A stretch of DNA of 18,726 nucleotides from CALJIC01 sp039805565 (GTDB taxonomy: Bacteria > Chloroflexota > Chloroflexia > Chloroflexales > Roseiflexaceae): the NCBI GenBank assembly GCA_039805565.1, contig JBDLTZ010000041.1, positions 1-18,726 of the forward strand. Direction: 5' to 3'. A model generated the notes under the pieces. That model had not been told where the DNA came from, ran no database searches, and saw nothing but the letters and a program-made list of their open reading frames with translations. The first letter of the stretch is position 1. Every line of letters starts with the position of its first letter. A program made the position numbers and the translations under genes. Below, one piece after another: positions 1-6,914 of this stretch.

Positions 1-1
1 C

Positions 2-823
2 GAGCCGCTCGCCGACGGCATCCGGGCCCAGATCAGGGTTGCGCCGGGCGCCCAGATTGAGCAGCCCGTCCACCTGTGCTTCGGCATGCTGCCGGCGGAG
101 GGGACGCAACGCATCATCGCCGACTACACCATCGGCGAAGGCGCACGGGTCGCGTTCCTGGCCCACTGCGTCTTCCCCAACGCCCGTAACCTCCGACACC
201 TCATGGAGGCCACTGTCTCGGTGGCGTGTGGGGCGTCGCTCCGCTACACCGAGGCGCACTACCACGGCCCGCACGGCGGAATCCAGGTCGCCCCGCACGC
301 GCAGATACATGTGGCAGACGGCGGGCAGTACCTGAGCCTGTTCCGCCTGCTGCGCGGGAGGGTCGGCCAGTTGGCGCTCGACTACGTCGCCGACGTTGAT
401 GCGCGCGGCGTTGTGGACCTCGGCACGATGGTGTACGGCTCGGGAGAGGACGACATCGAGGTGCGCGAGACCGTGCGCCTGAACGGGGCCGGCGCCCGCG
501 GGCTGGCCAAGACGCGCATCGCCGTGCGCGACCACGCGCACAGCCGCGTATTCACCACCGCCGAGGGCAACGCCCCTGGCGCCCGCGGCCACATGGACTG
601 CGCCGAGATCGTGCGCGGCGCCGCCGTGGCGGAGAATGTGCCGACGGTGATCGTCCGCAGCGACCAGGCCCACGTGACCCACGAGGCGGCGATCGGAACG
701 GTGAACAAGAGGGAGCTGGAAACGCTGATGGCGCGAGGACTCGACGAGGACACCGCGGTCGATGTCATCATCCGCGGCATGCTGGGCCAGGAGGGTGCGA
801 CGTGGTCGTCAAGAAGCCCATGA
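2..823 (+). CDS. SufB/SufD family Fe-S cluster assembly protein (5' partial)
   Basis: SUF-system scaffold subunit; in the family SufB/SufD dimers pair with the SufC ATPase to build Fe-S clusters in the cytosol. The frame is open from base 2, so the true start lies left of the window; 273 residues are visible, with family lengths about 300 (short SMS-type) to 450. The visible part is the right-handed parallel beta-helix core and the helical C-terminus. The ending carries the family signature: a Cys in MDCAEIVRG (codon at 599-601), at the place of the SufB scaffold cysteine, then THEAAIG with the conserved His-Glu, then a KRELETLMARGLDEDTAVDVIIRG helix. Keeping both Cys and Glu favours a SufB-like, cluster-building role over a purely structural SufD. 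It is followed by a tiny coupled ORF and a VIT1/CCC1-like membrane protein, which suggests iron handling. Family call is secure; SufB versus SufD is not. Confidence 0.88.
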   Translation, partial: EPLADGIRAQIRVAPGAQIEQPVHLCFGMLPAEGTQRIIADYTIGEGARVAFLAHCVFPNARNLRHLMEATVSVACGASLRYTEAHYHGPHGGIQVAPHAQIHVADGGQYLSLFRLLRGRVGQLALDYVADVDARGVVDLGTMVYGSGEDDIEVRETVRLNGAGARGLAKTRIAVRDHAHSRVFTTAEGNAPGARGHMDCAEIVRGAAVAENVPTVIVRSDQAHVTHEAAIGTVNKRELETLMARGLDEDTAVDVIIRGMLGQEGATWSSRSP

Positions 824-897
824 CCTCCCAGGGCATGTGCGAGTCTTCGATCTGCGGTCTCTATGGCTCCATCGTCGTGTTTGCGGAGGCCGTATGA
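802..897 (+). CDS. possible 31-residue coupled peptide between sufB-like and VIT-like genes
   Basis: A short frame starts at GTG 802, six bases after a strong GGAGGG (790-795), and ends at TGA 895-897. It overlaps the end of the Suf gene (stop 821-823), and its stop overlaps the next gene's start in an ATGA arrangement (ATG 894). An alternative ATG lies at 820. The peptide has two cysteines in a C-x4-C spacing (CESSIC) and a hydrophobic tail. No family recognised. It could be a leader peptide carrying ribosomes into the membrane-protein gene, or a chance frame; the good ribosome-binding site and double overlap are the only evidence. Confidence 0.35.
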   Translation: MVVKKPMTSQGMCESSICGLYGSIVVFAEAV

Positions 898-1226
898 GCA
901 AGCATCTATCAGACAACACCGAGGAGCACCAGCTGGCTCAGGTGGATCGCGGCCAGGCCCTGCGCGCAGCCCTCGTCGTCGCCATCGCAGCCATCGTCGG
1001 CTCCCTGGTGCCGCTGGCGCCGTTCCTGGTGTTGCCTGTCGGTCCCAGCATGTGGCTCTCGTTGGCGCTGGCAGCAGCGGTGCTGTTTGCCGTCGGCGCC
1101 TACAAGGCACGTGTGACCGTAGGGCACCCAGCGCGCAGCGGGCTGGAGCTGGCGCTGATCGGCACTGTTAGCGCGCTGGTCGGGTTTGGCATCCGCGTGC
1201 TCCTGCGCGTCCCGGGGGCTACGTAG
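894..1226 (+). CDS. VIT1/CCC1-family-like membrane protein, C-terminal half only
   Basis: A 110-residue membrane protein. The N-terminal 22 residues are polar; three hydrophobic segments follow, at about residues 23-48, 51-70 and 83-103. The stretch AVGAYKARVTVGHPARSGLELALIG closely resembles the C-terminal end of VIT1/CCC1 iron/manganese transporters (A-x-G-A-x-K-A-R-x-T ... R-S-G-L-E). Full-length family members are about 220-240 residues with five membrane helices; the first two helices and the ferritin-like insert are absent. The frame extends upstream to 762, but that part only shadows the Suf gene, so ATG 894 is preferred. Its start overlaps the stop of the 31-residue ORF. It could be a truncated remnant or a genuinely short form. 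Iron transport is inferred from the family and the Suf neighbour. Confidence 0.6.
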   Translation: MSKHLSDNTEEHQLAQVDRGQALRAALVVAIAAIVGSLVPLAPFLVLPVGPSMWLSLALAAAVLFAVGAYKARVTVGHPARSGLELALIGTVSALVGFGIRVLLRVPGAT

Positions 1227-1254
1227 AAGCACGCGCAGAGAGGCTGACACTGCT

Positions 1255-2439
1255 ATGCTGACCGAGCCGACATGGATACGCGGGAACCTTCACAGCGAGC
1301 CAGTCGTCGTACGGCCGGTGACGAGCGCCTTTGCCCGCGAGCGATTCGTGCGCCTGCCGTGGCAGGTGTACGCCGGCGACCCCTGCTGGGTGCCGCCGCT
1401 GCTCGTCGAGCGCCGGCAGCTCCTAGATCCCCGCCGCAGTCCGTTCTTTCGCCACGCCGAGGTGCAGCTCTTCCTCGCCAGACGCGGCCGGCGCGCGGTC
1501 GGCCGGATCGCAACCTTCGTCGACCACGCCTACGACCAGTGCCAGCACGACAGGCTTGCGTTCTTCGGCTTCTTCGAGGTGCGCGACGACGCCGAGGCGG
1601 CTGCCGCGCTCCTGGCTGTGGCGGAGAACTGGGCGCGCCTTCGCGGCGCGCGCGCACTCCGCGGCCCAGTGAACTTCTGGCACGACAACGAGCTCGGTCT
1701 GCTGCTGGACGCCTATGACCGGCCGCCGGTGCTGATGACGTCCTACAACCCACCGCACTACCGCTCGTACATCGAGGGCGCCGGCTACGCCAAGGCGCTC
1801 GACTGGTACGCCTACGCCCTTGACCGGACGGCGCTCGGGGTCGGCGCAGGGCGAGAGATCCCGCCCGTGCTCGAGAGCGCGCTCGAGGCCGCTCGTGCCC
1901 AGTGCGGCGCGCAGTTCCGCACTATGCGCCTGCGCGACCTCGACGCCGAGCTGGTGCGCGCGCAGCGCATCTACAACCACGCCTGGGAGCACAACCCGGA
2001 CTTCGTGCCGCTCGACGATGCGGAGGTCGGCTTCTTGGCGGCCAGCCTGCGCTGGGTAATCGACCCGGACCTCGTGGTTGTGGCGGAGGTTGCGGGCGAG
2101 GCGGCCGGTGTTGCCATCACCCTGCCCGACTACAACCAGGTGCTGCGGCTCCTCAACGGCCGGCTGTTCCCGCTCGGCTGGGTGAAGCTGCTGCGCGAGC
2201 GGCGGAAGATAGACACCGCCCGCGTCTTCGCGCTCGGCGTCACTCCAGAGCATCGGCACCGCGGGATCGATGTGGTGCTCTACGCGGAAACGATGCGCGC
2301 GCTGCTGCGCAAGGGCTACCAGCGCGCCGAGCTCTCGCTGATCGCGGAGCACAACGCTGTGATGCGGCACGTGGTTGAGGGGCTGGGCGCCCGGGTCACC
2401 AAGACCTACCGCGTTTACGAGAAGCCGCTTACCGAGTAG
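1255..2439 (+). CDS. GNAT-superfamily acetyltransferase-like protein
   Basis: A 394-residue protein. The start at ATG 1255 is chosen because it follows AGAGAGG about 11 bases upstream and because residues encoded before it (from 1186) shadow the previous gene. The C-terminal half has a GNAT-like layout: DLVVVAEVAGEAAGVAITLPDYN (beta strands 4 and 5 with the bulge), then ARVFALGVTPEHRHRGIDVVLY, where the HRHRGID segment occupies the acetyl-CoA pyrophosphate loop (consensus Q/R-x-x-G-x-G/A), then a C-terminal SLIAEHNAVMRHVVEGLGA helix typical of the fold. The N-terminal half, with LRGPVNFWHDNELGLLLD, is typical of a conserved but uncharacterised family of about 380 residues. Substrate unknown. 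It stands alone before a 258-base gap. Confidence 0.7.
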   Translation: MLTEPTWIRGNLHSEPVVVRPVTSAFARERFVRLPWQVYAGDPCWVPPLLVERRQLLDPRRSPFFRHAEVQLFLARRGRRAVGRIATFVDHAYDQCQHDRLAFFGFFEVRDDAEAAAALLAVAENWARLRGARALRGPVNFWHDNELGLLLDAYDRPPVLMTSYNPPHYRSYIEGAGYAKALDWYAYALDRTALGVGAGREIPPVLESALEAARAQCGAQFRTMRLRDLDAELVRAQRIYNHAWEHNPDFVPLDDAEVGFLAASLRWVIDPDLVVVAEVAGEAAGVAITLPDYNQVLRLLNGRLFPLGWVKLLRERRKIDTARVFALGVTPEHRHRGIDVVLYAETMRALLRKGYQRAELSLIAEHNAVMRHVVEGLGARVTKTYRVYEKPLTE

Positions 2440-2519
2440 CCCGCGAGCGCTGCCCCAGCACCAGTTGCTTGATCGCCATCTGCTGTGCAGCAACTGATCC
2501 GCCCACCGCATCCCGCTGG

Positions 2520-2528
2520 TGCTACACT
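2520..2528 (+). promoter_or_regulatory. possible extended -10 promoter element (TGCTACACT)
   Basis: The 258-base gap between the GNAT-like gene and the phosphoribosyltransferase gene contains TGCTACACT, which fits an extended -10 (TGnTAnnnT). No convincing -35 lies 16-18 bases upstream. A 7-bp inverted repeat AGTTGCT/AGCAACT (2463-2469 with 2489-2495) precedes it and could end the previous transcript. Similarity to TGCTAGAGT upstream of hsp20 is suggestive only. Confidence 0.25.
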
Positions 2529-2697
2529 CCAACGAGGATAGCTGCGCTGTCCGGCTGCCGTGCCGGCGCTGGCGTCCGCACGCCCCGCACTGGCGCACCT
2601 CGCCATCACACCATCCCCAGACCACTCGGTCGCGCGCTGGCCTCCCGGCACTGGCGGCTTCCTGGCCGCGTCAACGCACCGCGATGGGAGGACGCCG

Positions 2698-3399
2698 ATG
2701 GCGCGCCACACGACACAACGAGCGACCGATTCCGAGCCTGTCCAGCGGTTCGACGACCGGGCCGCGGCCGGGCGCGCCCTCGCGCACGCCCTGCGGCGGT
2801 ACGCAGGGCGGGCGCACCTGCTGGTGCTGGCGCTCCCGCGCGGCGGTGTTCCAGTCGCCTTCGAGGTCGCACGCCGCCTCGGCGCCCCGCTCGACGTTCT
2901 CCTGGTGCGCAAGCTCGGCGTCCCGGGGCACGAGGAGCTTGCGATGGGCGCGATCGCCGAGGGCGGGCTGCGCGTGCTGAACGCGGACGTGGTCGATGCG
3001 CTGGACATCCCCCCGGCCATGATCGAGGCCATCACCTCAGTCGAGCGCGCGGAGCTCGACCGCCGAGCGCGGGCGTACCGCGGCAGCCGGACTCTCGTCG
3101 AGCCACGCGACCGGACAGTCATTCTAGTCGACGATGGGCTGGTGACCGGCGCCACCATGCAGGCGGCCATAGCCGCCGTCCGTGCGCAGCACCCGCACCG
3201 CCTGATCGTCGCAGTCCCGTTAGCGAGTCCGGAGAGCGTCGCCGCGCTGCGGCCGCTGGTGGACGAGCTGGTGTGCCTGCTGACTCCCGAGCCGTTCTAC
3301 GCACTGAGCCTCTGGTACGCGGACTTCTGCCAGACGAGTGACGAAGAGGTACGAGCGCTGCTTCGCACGGCTGCAGAAGGTGCTCCATCGCTAGCGTGA
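2698..3399 (+). CDS. COG1926-type phosphoribosyltransferase
   Basis: A 233-residue type I phosphoribosyltransferase-fold protein. The 13-residue PRPP-binding motif VILVDDGLVTGAT is at about residues 141-153: hydrophobic strand, the two acidic residues and the G-x-x-T-G loop. The N-terminal LALPRGGVPVAFEVARRLGAPLDVLLVRKLGVPGHEELAMGAI block (about 45-86) is characteristic of COG1926 predicted phosphoribosyltransferases, whose substrate is unknown. The frame is open further upstream, but ATG 2698 has GGGAGG seven bases before it and begins where family similarity begins. The baeRF gene follows within 53 bases, so the two are probably co-transcribed. From memory, homologues (Rv0571c, a domain of Rv2030c) belong to the mycobacterial dormancy regulon. 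Confidence 0.88.
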   Translation: MARHTTQRATDSEPVQRFDDRAAAGRALAHALRRYAGRAHLLVLALPRGGVPVAFEVARRLGAPLDVLLVRKLGVPGHEELAMGAIAEGGLRVLNADVVDALDIPPAMIEAITSVERAELDRRARAYRGSRTLVEPRDRTVILVDDGLVTGATMQAAIAAVRAQHPHRLIVAVPLASPESVAALRPLVDELVCLLTPEPFYALSLWYADFCQTSDEEVRALLRTAAEGAPSLA

Positions 3400-3452
3400 T
3401 CGTCGGCCTGTCGCCTATCGTGAATGACCCTCGCTGGAAAGGACGGGAATCG

Positions 3453-4643
3453 ATGCAAGACCGCATATACGACGAGATCATGGCTCTTGCCCGCTACCAC
3501 GGTGGTCCGTGCCTCTCGGTCTTTCTGCCGGCCCTCCCGCGCGGCTCCGACAGGCCACGGTCCGCACGCTTTGAGCGCCTCCTGGAAGCCGGTGCCCGCC
3601 AACTCCTGGCCAGCGGGCATGACCAGACAATGGTCGCCGCCACGCTTGCGTCTCTCCGCGGTCAGGCGGCAGACCAGGGGTTCGGGATGTCCCCGCAGCC
3701 CGCGCTGGCGCTCTTCGCCGCGCCGGACGTGCTTCGCACCTACAGGCTGCCCTACGGTGTTGCGGAGCTGACTGTCGCGGGTCGCCGGTTCTACCTCAAG
3801 CCCCTCTTCCCGCTGCTGTCGTACAGCACGCCGTTCTACGTGCTCGCGCTCAGCAAAAACCGTGTGCGGCTCCTCCGCGCGACGTGCGACGATGTCGAGC
3901 CACTCGAGCTCGCTGGTGCGCCGGCCAGTCTCGCCGACACCCTCAAGTATGACGACTTCGCGCCGCAGCACCAGGTCCACCCTGGAAAAACGAGCCGGGG
4001 TGTCGGCGATGGCGCCGTGTTCTACGGCCACGGCGCCATCGCTGACACCGCCAAGGAGGAGCTCCGGCGCTACTGCCAGCAGGTCGACCGTGCCGTCTGT
4101 GAGGCGCTGCCCCACGGTGAAGCCCTGCTCGTGCTGGCGGGCGTGCGCTACCTGCTGGCGCTGTATCGTGCGGCAAGCAGATACCCCGCCATCGCGACGG
4201 ATGCGGTCGTGGGCAGCCCGGACCGCCTCAGCGATGAGGCGCTGCGTGCGCGTGCCTGGGCACTGGTGAGATCTGTGCTCGACCGGAGGCAGGTGGCGGC
4301 CGTAGCGCATTACGACGGCCTGGCAGCCTCGCATCCCCAGGATGCCACGAGCTACCTCCGCACGATCGTGCCGGCGGCTCGGGACGGACGCGTCGAGATG
4401 CTGCTCGTGTCGGGCGACGAGCAGCAGTGGGGGACGTACGACGAGGCGACGGGTGCGCTGGAGCTGCACAGCAGTGCGAAGGCCGGAGACGAGGACCTGC
4501 TCGACGTCGCCGCGGTACAGACGTTCCTCCACGGGGGCGATGTGTACGTCGTACCTGCGGGACAGATGCCGGGCGGTGCCCTCTGTGCGGCGACCCTGCG
4601 CCAATGGACGGTCACACGTGTTCAGGGCAGCCAGCCAGCCTGA
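3453..4643 (+). CDS. baeRF-family (bacterial eRF1/Pelota-like) release-factor-fold protein
   Basis: A 396-residue protein from ATG 3453, preceded by AAGGACGGG. A GTG at 3396 overlapping the previous stop is possible but adds 19 residues outside the family pattern. The order of regions matches bacterial homologues of archaeo-eukaryotic release factors: an N-terminal region opening DEIMALARYHGGPCLSVFLP and followed by a long helix; a middle domain with FYLKPLFPLLSYSTPFYVLALSKNRVRLLR; and a C-terminal L7Ae/eRF1-domain-3-like part with VEMLLVSGDEQQWGTYD and LLDVAAVQTFLHGGDVYVVP. There is no GGQ peptide-release motif, so it is unlikely to hydrolyse peptidyl-tRNA. Relatives include the hibernation factor Balon and mycobacterial Rv2629. 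Ribosome rescue or hibernation under stress is inferred, not shown. A hairpin follows the stop directly. Confidence 0.75.
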   Translation: MQDRIYDEIMALARYHGGPCLSVFLPALPRGSDRPRSARFERLLEAGARQLLASGHDQTMVAATLASLRGQAADQGFGMSPQPALALFAAPDVLRTYRLPYGVAELTVAGRRFYLKPLFPLLSYSTPFYVLALSKNRVRLLRATCDDVEPLELAGAPASLADTLKYDDFAPQHQVHPGKTSRGVGDGAVFYGHGAIADTAKEELRRYCQQVDRAVCEALPHGEALLVLAGVRYLLALYRAASRYPAIATDAVVGSPDRLSDEALRARAWALVRSVLDRRQVAAVAHYDGLAASHPQDATSYLRTIVPAARDGRVEMLLVSGDEQQWGTYDEATGALELHSSAKAGDEDLLDVAAVQTFLHGGDVYVVPAGQMPGGALCAATLRQWTVTRVQGSQPA

Positions 4644-4644
4644 C

Positions 4645-4672
4645 GCAGCCCCGCACCGATCGTTGGGGCTGC
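4645..4672 (+). terminator. 8-bp perfect hairpin after the baeRF gene (terminator-like, no U-tract)
   Basis: GCAGCCCC (4645-4652) pairs perfectly with GGGGCTGC (4665-4672) around a 12-base loop, beginning one base after the baeRF stop. No run of T follows, so it may be a weak or factor-dependent terminator, or an RNA-processing or 3'-protecting stem inside an operon. The next gene starts 27 bases later. Confidence 0.4.
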
Positions 4673-4699
4673 TAGCCCGACGAGACAGGCAGGACGACG

Positions 4700-5794
4700 A
4701 TGCACATCCACGCCGCACACCTCGAGGCATACCTGTCGGCGCTGCTCGGTCGCCCAGTCACAGTGCTGGCGCTTGAGCCCCTCGGGGACAGCGTGCCTGG
4801 CAGCGACGACCAGGGGCGGACCAAGGTCTACGGCTATGGCCAGCCGCTCCTGATCCGCTACCACGTCGATGGCGCCGACCGCGGGGCGGTGCTACGCACG
4901 ATGGCCCCCGGCCCCTTCGGCCACGAGTGGCGTGCCGATCGGGCGGCAGCGCTCCTGCAGAGCTACGACACCTTCAACGTCCTCCCGCGCCACGTCCGCG
5001 CGCTGGACGTGGGCGTTCTGCGCGCCGATGGCCACCCGCTGTCGCTTGAGGCCGCCGCCGAGTTCTTCCTGCTCACCGACTACGCGGAGGGGGCGCTCTA
5101 CGCCGACGACCTCGAGCGCTTGCGCGATACGGGCAAGCTCATCGAACTGGACATCCGCCGCGCCGCGGCGCTCGCCCGCTACCTGGCCACGATCCACGCG
5201 GTGCGCCATGATGACCCGGCGCTCTACCGGCGCTCGGTGCGCGACCTGGTGGGAGGCGGCGAGGGGATCATGGGTCTGGCCGACAGCTACCCGCCGGACT
5301 TCGCACTCGCCGACGCCGCCTGGCTGGAGCAGGTCGAGCAGGTCTGCGTGCGCTGGCGCTGGCGGCTGAACGCTCAGCCCACGCGGCTGGCGCAGATCCA
5401 CGGCGACTTCCACCCCTACAACGTGCTGTTCGGCGCGAATACCTCGTTCCGGCTGCTGGACCGAAGCCGCGGCGGGTGGGGCGACCCGGCAGATGACGTA
5501 AGCTGCATGGCGATCAACTACCTGTTCTTCTCGCTGCAGCGCGCAGGCACACTGGACCCGCCGTTCGATGCGCTGTGGGACGCCTTCTGGCGCACCTACC
5601 TGGATCAGACCGGCGACCGCGCGCTGCTCCGAGTCATCGCCCCCTTCTTCGTCTGGCGCGCGCTGGTGGTGGCGAGCCCACGCTGGTACCACGTGGCAGA
5701 CACCGTTCGGATGGCGCTGTTCCGCTTCATCGAACGCGTCCTGAAGGCGCCGGAGTTCGACCCGGCGGATGTCAACGTATACCTCCGACCGTGA
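4700..5794 (+). CDS. APH-family phosphotransferase (aminoglycoside phosphotransferase fold)
   Basis: A 364-residue kinase-fold protein. The catalytic loop IHGDFHPYNVLF (HGD at 234-236, Asn241) is the Brenner motif of APH/choline-kinase enzymes. The metal-binding Asp appears in RLLDRSRGGWGDPADDV (Asp254), followed by the usual GDPxxD helix start. The N-terminal lobe has a lysine- and arginine-bearing sheet (RTKVYGYGQPLLIRY ... GAVLRTMAP) in place of the classic lysine segment. The substrate cannot be read from sequence, and antibiotic resistance should not be assumed. An APS-kinase-like gene follows after 26 bases. In many bacteria an APH domain is fused to a C-terminal P-loop kinase (Rv2004c, from memory), so the pair probably acts in one pathway. 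Confidence 0.85.
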   Translation: MHIHAAHLEAYLSALLGRPVTVLALEPLGDSVPGSDDQGRTKVYGYGQPLLIRYHVDGADRGAVLRTMAPGPFGHEWRADRAAALLQSYDTFNVLPRHVRALDVGVLRADGHPLSLEAAAEFFLLTDYAEGALYADDLERLRDTGKLIELDIRRAAALARYLATIHAVRHDDPALYRRSVRDLVGGGEGIMGLADSYPPDFALADAAWLEQVEQVCVRWRWRLNAQPTRLAQIHGDFHPYNVLFGANTSFRLLDRSRGGWGDPADDVSCMAINYLFFSLQRAGTLDPPFDALWDAFWRTYLDQTGDRALLRVIAPFFVWRALVVASPRWYHVADTVRMALFRFIERVLKAPEFDPADVNVYLRP

Positions 5795-5820
5795 GCAGCC
5801 GGCATGTGAAGGGAGATGTG

Positions 5821-6378
5821 ATGGAGTACATACCGCACGGGTGGGTCATCTGGCTGACCGGGGTGCCGGCAGCGGGCAAGACCACGCTCGCACAGGCGCT
5901 CAGGCAACTCCTGCGGGAGCGCGGTGTCGATGCCGTGGTGCTCGACTCGGATGTGCTGCGCCGCCTCCTGACCCCGCATCCGACCTACAGCGACGCCGAG
6001 CGTGATGCGCTCTACGCGCAGCTGGTCGAGCTCGCCGTCTGGCACGCGCGCGCCGGAGAGAACGTCATCATCGCCGCGACCGGGCACCGCCGCCGCTACC
6101 GCGACGCCGCCCGCGCCCGCCTCCCACGCTTCGCCGAGGTATGGGTACGCTGTCCGGCGGACGTCTGCCGGGGGCGCGATCCCAAGAAGCTCTACAAGGC
6201 GGTCGCCAGCGGCGCCATCCGGGGGCTGCCGGGTGTGGATCTCCCGTACGAGCCGCCCACGGCGCCCGAGCTGGTCGTCGATACCGATCGCCAGACGCCG
6301 GACGAGAGCGCCGTTCTGGTGGCCGCGCGGCTTCCCTTCCTGCAGCCGGCGCCCGAGCAGAGGGAGGTGTGTCGATGA
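5821..6378 (+). CDS. adenylylsulfate-kinase-like P-loop kinase
   Basis: A 185-residue protein starting at ATG 5821, six bases after AAGGGAG. The Walker A loop GVPAAGKT is at residues 14-21, an acidic DSD at 42-44 and PHPTYSDAERD at 52-62, as in CysC. RDPKKLYKAV (119-128) and the following GLPGVDLPYEPPTAPELVVDT match the C-terminal APS kinase pattern. It departs from true CysC in the middle: the usual SPYRxxR substrate loop is ATGHRRRYRDAAR here. It may therefore phosphorylate something other than adenylylsulfate. No sulfurylase or other sulfate-assimilation gene lies nearby. Its neighbour is the APH-fold kinase. ATG 6375 of the next gene overlaps its stop. Confidence 0.8.
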   Translation: MEYIPHGWVIWLTGVPAAGKTTLAQALRQLLRERGVDAVVLDSDVLRRLLTPHPTYSDAERDALYAQLVELAVWHARAGENVIIAATGHRRRYRDAARARLPRFAEVWVRCPADVCRGRDPKKLYKAVASGAIRGLPGVDLPYEPPTAPELVVDTDRQTPDESAVLVAARLPFLQPAPEQREVCR

Positions 6379-6914
6379 TGACCTGGGAGGAGTTCGTAGG
6401 CACGTGCCCCGGCCTCGCACGTGCGGGTGAGCGCCTGCTGTAGCAGTTCGGCATCGGCCTGGGGTTTCTCGCCACGGTGCGCAAGGACGGCGGCCCGCGC
6501 GTCCACCCCGTCGGCCCCGTTCTGCCCAACGGCCGGCTCTACGTGTTCGTCGTCGCCGAGTCGCCCAAGCGCACCGACCTGGAGCGCGACGGTCGGTATG
6601 CGCTGCACAGCTCGGTGCCGCAGACCGATGAGTCGTTCTACTGTACAGGACAAGCGGTGCGTATCCCCGACCCCGCGAGCCGCGCGACGGTGATGGCCGC
6701 GGCGAAGCACCACGTGCAGGCCGATGAGACACTCTTCCAGCTCACCATCGACCACGCGCTCCACACCACCTGGCTGGACTGGGGCACGCCGACGATGCGG
6801 CCGCAGCATGTGCGCTGGCATGGCGGGCAGGTCCATGCGGACGCAGCCAGAGTTTGCGAGCGGCACCAGCCTGCACGTGGATGTCGAGCAGGAGGACTAT
6901 CATGCAGCGCCTGA
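6375..6914 (+). pseudogene. PNPOx-like FMN-binding split-barrel protein, interrupted by an in-frame TAG
   Basis: Read through the TAG at 6441-6443, one frame gives about 178 residues of a pyridoxamine-5'-phosphate-oxidase-like protein. The N-terminus (MTWEEFVGTCPGLARAGERLL) and the following GIGLGFLATVRKDGGPRVHPVGPVLPNGRLYVFV are typical of the family, and LHSSVPQTDESFYCTGQAVRI continues the barrel. The stop splits the helix from strand 1. A restart at GTG 6477 would lose strand 1 and has no good ribosome-binding site. The upstream signal is AGGGAGGTG (6361-6369). The last 20 or so residues do not look like family sequence, and the frame runs 13 bases into the radical SAM gene. Either a real nonsense mutation or a one-base sequence error. 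Confidence 0.7.

Noticed and set aside
382..1110. Long minus-strand frame opposite the Suf and VIT-like genes.
   Set aside because: It is low-complexity Arg/Ala/Pro-rich, has no family sequence, and mirrors clear plus-strand genes; G+C-rich DNA routinely gives such shadows. The same applies to 1423-2625, 3297-4730 and 6638-8089 on the minus strand.
3396..3452. GTG start for the baeRF gene overlapping the phosphoribosyltransferase stop.
   Set aside because: It adds 19 residues unlike the family N-terminus, while ATG 3453 has its own AAGGACGGG signal and begins the family sequence.
4700..5794. Aminoglycoside resistance gene.
   Set aside because: Only the general APH fold is supported; the neighbour is a P-loop kinase and no resistance-specific residues or mobile element are seen.
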